Shown here: one piece after another, positions 7,556 through 9,007 of the stretch
Numbering within the stretch: the first letter of the stretch is position 1
How the letters are laid out: every line of letters starts with the position of its first letter
From: Planctomycetaceae bacterium
GTDB lineage: Bacteria > Planctomycetota > Planctomycetia > Planctomycetales > Planctomycetaceae
Assembly (NCBI GenBank): GCA_027080405.1
Contig: JALWSL010000057.1
Coordinates: 1-9,007, forward strand
DNA length: 9,007 nt
Direction of reading: 5' to 3'
The notes under the pieces: model-generated
Told to the model about the DNA's origin: nothing
Databases searched by the model: none
Seen by the model: only the letters and a program-made list of their open reading frames with translations
Made by a program: the position numbers and the translations under genes

Positions 7556-7605
7556 ACAGTTTCGACCGACTGTACTGAGTTTCCCGTATAACAGATTTCG
7601 ACCGA
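7556..7605 (+). promoter_or_regulatory. Direct repeats bracketing a possible -10 element of the phosphatase gene
   Basis: TTTCGACCGA occurs at 7560-7569 and at 7596-7605, each preceded by ACAG (7556-7559 and 7591-7594, the second with one extra A). Between them lies TATAAC (7587-7592), a good -10 match. No -35 is seen at normal spacing, which would suit an activator-dependent promoter or one read by another sigma factor. Transcription from here would start about 25 bases before the ATG at 7626. Confidence 0.35.
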
Positions 7606-7625
7606 ATTAGAGCTCCACCAATCCT

Positions 7626-8894
7626 ATGCACTGGGTCCCCAAGCTACAGTACGCCTCTCGCAGTGATGTCGGGATGAAACGGCAAAATAACGAGGACAAC
7701 TGCGCGATTGCGCTTTGTCCGGAAGAGTCGATGTGGCTCAATCGGGGCCATCTGTTTATCGTGGCTGATGGAATGGGGGGGCATGAAGTTGGGGAGTTGG
7801 CCAGTAAAACGGCAGTTGATACGGTTCGGCATCTCTATTTCAAGACGCCGCAGGAACAGGCCAAATTCGCAATCAGGCAGGCGATGGATGAGGCGAATGC
7901 GGCTATCTACGATATCGGTTCGAAAAATCGCGATTTCAAACGGATGGGGACAACCTGTTCTTCGCTGATCATTTCCGGCGAGGGGTTCATTATTGCTCAT
8001 GTGGGGGACAGCCGAATCTACCGTGTCCGTGATGAGCGAATCGATCAGCTGTCGTTCGATCATACTGTTGCTTCGGAAAACAGGTTGAAGAACAGACGGA
8101 CTCCCACTGCACCGAATGTCGATGTCGAAAAGTATGGTCATGTCCTGACACGATGTCTGGGGCCTGATCCGAAAGTGAAAATCGATGTTGAAGGCCCTTA
8201 CGAGTACATGCCCGGTGATATTTATATTCTCTGTTCAGACGGGGTGACAAAGTATCTCAGTGATACGGAAATCGGGATCATTGCCAAGTCCCTGCCTGTT
8301 CCTGAAGCAGCCAAATTCATCATTAACCTTTCCAATCTGCGAGGGGGGGCGGATAATTCAACGGTCGTTATTGTTCGCGTCACCGATCAGGACGGAAAGT
8401 CGAAACAACCGTTGACGAAGGAATACGACTTTCCGCAGGTTCAGCCAAAATGGGTTCAACCGCTGCTGCTCGGCTTCGCTTTTTTGTGCATTCTTGCTGC
8501 CGGTGTGCTTTCCTATTACCAATGGGCTGTGGCTGCAGCCGGCCTGGGGATATTGGGAGCGGTGATCGTCATATTGGCGTTCCGCATTGGACACGAAAGA
8601 GAACGGATTCTCCAAAAAGAATATGAGGAGGATGACGAAGATTCCTCAACAGTTTTCTTTCGACCGTATCGCACTGCAGCGGTCAGATTCACTCAGGCGT
8701 TCATGGATCAGATTGAAGGGGCTCATCAGAAGCTGCTGGAGACAGCCCGGAAAAAGAACTGGAAGTACGACCGCCAAAAACACGACATGGCCCAAAAAAA
8801 AGCGCAGCAGGCCAGTGCAGAAAAAAAATACAGAGTTGCGCTTCAGGAATGGGCCCATGCAATTGATCTGCTGTTCAGCGGAATGTCCCGTTAA
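7626..8894 (+). CDS. Membrane-anchored PP2C-type Ser/Thr protein phosphatase
   Basis: A 422-residue protein with a complete N-terminal PP2C (PPM) domain at about 8-255. The metal-binding and signature motifs are present in order: SDVGMKRQNNEDN (12-25), VADGMGGH (46-53), HVGDSRIYRV (125-134), CSDGVT (203-208) and GGADNSTVV (240-248). The expected metal-site acids are Asp48, Asp205 and Asp243. It should remove phosphate from Ser or Thr using Mn2+ or Mg2+, acting on partners of Hanks-type kinases. Two membrane helices at about 277-297 and 302-319 leave both the catalytic domain and the tail in the cytoplasm. The tail has an acidic patch (EYEEDDEDS, 332-340) and a Lys/Gln-rich helical region ending in a TPR-like helix, YRVALQEWAHAIDLLFSG. 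No good ribosome site precedes the ATG at 7626, but the domain begins only eight residues in, so this start is reasonable. No kinase gene is seen in the window. Confidence 0.92.
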   Translation: MHWVPKLQYASRSDVGMKRQNNEDNCAIALCPEESMWLNRGHLFIVADGMGGHEVGELASKTAVDTVRHLYFKTPQEQAKFAIRQAMDEANAAIYDIGSKNRDFKRMGTTCSSLIISGEGFIIAHVGDSRIYRVRDERIDQLSFDHTVASENRLKNRRTPTAPNVDVEKYGHVLTRCLGPDPKVKIDVEGPYEYMPGDIYILCSDGVTKYLSDTEIGIIAKSLPVPEAAKFIINLSNLRGGADNSTVVIVRVTDQDGKSKQPLTKEYDFPQVQPKWVQPLLLGFAFLCILAAGVLSYYQWAVAAAGLGILGAVIVILAFRIGHERERILQKEYEEDDEDSSTVFFRPYRTAAVRFTQAFMDQIEGAHQKLLETARKKNWKYDRQKHDMAQKKAQQASAEKKYRVALQEWAHAIDLLFSGMSR

Positions 8895-8957
8895 TGTTGC
8901 AACAGGGGGTGACGGATCGTCCCGGCACCTGGCGGTGAGATTTCCGATGGCAATAAT

Positions 8958-9007
8958 GTGAGTGAAGTTGGAGAACGGGACGGCTCTCAGCAGCATCTAC
9001 CGGACGG
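8958..9007 (+). CDS. Possible start of the next gene (3' end outside window)
   Basis: A frame beginning with GTG at 8958 reads MSEVGERDGSQQHLPDG and stays open to the window edge. It starts 63 bases after the phosphatase stop. The same frame is open from 8913 and reads like protein, but has no earlier start codon. GGTGAG at 8934-8939 is too far away to be a good ribosome site. Too short to identify. Confidence 0.3.
   Translation, partial: MSEVGERDGSQQHLPD

Larger units (their letters stand above)
7260..7625. other. 366-bp divergent intergenic region
   Basis: This gap separates the minus-strand exported protein from the phosphatase gene, so it should hold the promoters of both. No reading frame with coding character was seen. 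It contains an inverted repeat at 7324-7344, a possible hairpin at 7513-7551, a short inverted repeat GTGCA/TGCAC at 7462-7483, and a pair of direct repeats around a TATAAC at 7587-7592. TACAAT at 7386-7391 is another possible plus-strand -10, with no good -35. I could not identify a confident promoter for the minus-strand gene. Confidence 0.6.

Noticed and set aside
8895..8904. Palindrome TGTTGCAACA directly after the phosphatase stop
   Set aside because: Short, with no loop and no T run; neither a terminator nor a convincing binding site by itself.

Overview
The window looks like an ordinary chromosomal stretch of a planctomycete (Planctomycetota). Several genes fit that phylum's repertoire: an exported PQQ-type beta-propeller protein, a trypsin-like protease with a long Pro/Ser/Ala tail, a PP2C phosphatase with transmembrane segments and a repeat-like C-terminal tail, and an iron alcohol dehydrogenase with an Asn in the usual HAxAH motif. 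Base composition is moderate and most starts have weak Shine-Dalgarno sequences. This placement is an inference from gene content; no rRNA or other marker gene is present. I see no tRNA, rRNA, CRISPR array, insertion sequence or integrase.

Layout from left to right. (1) The 3' part of a trypsin-like serine protease gene enters from the left edge and stops at 1218. The sequence around and after that stop appears to encode a continuing tail in two other frames, which suggests two single-base deletions. (2) An iron-dependent alcohol dehydrogenase (1438-2628) is followed, with overlap, by an exported eight-repeat PQQ-like propeller protein (about 2610-3821); the two are probably co-transcribed and translationally coupled. 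(3) A radical SAM protein of the HemN/HemW superfamily (3943-5265) follows after 121 bp; its motifs depart from true coproporphyrinogen oxidase. (4) A 254-bp gap with a tandem 15-bp repeat precedes a predicted membrane protein with a PH-like domain and a zinc ribbon (5520-6488). (5) A convergent, secreted protein on the minus strand (7259-6513) appears to hold two DUF3887/NTF2-like units. (6) A 366-bp divergent intergenic region holds several repeat and hairpin candidates. (7) A PP2C-type Ser/Thr phosphatase with two transmembrane helices (7626-8894) follows, and the start of a possible next gene lies at the right edge.

The only clear functional unit is the dehydrogenase-propeller pair. The remaining genes look like single housekeeping or signalling genes, and I do not see a convincing new multi-gene system. 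The most useful observations are the probable frameshifted tail of the protease gene, the divergent radical SAM active-site motifs, the PH/zinc-ribbon/membrane protein, and the direct repeats that bracket a possible -10 element before the phosphatase gene.
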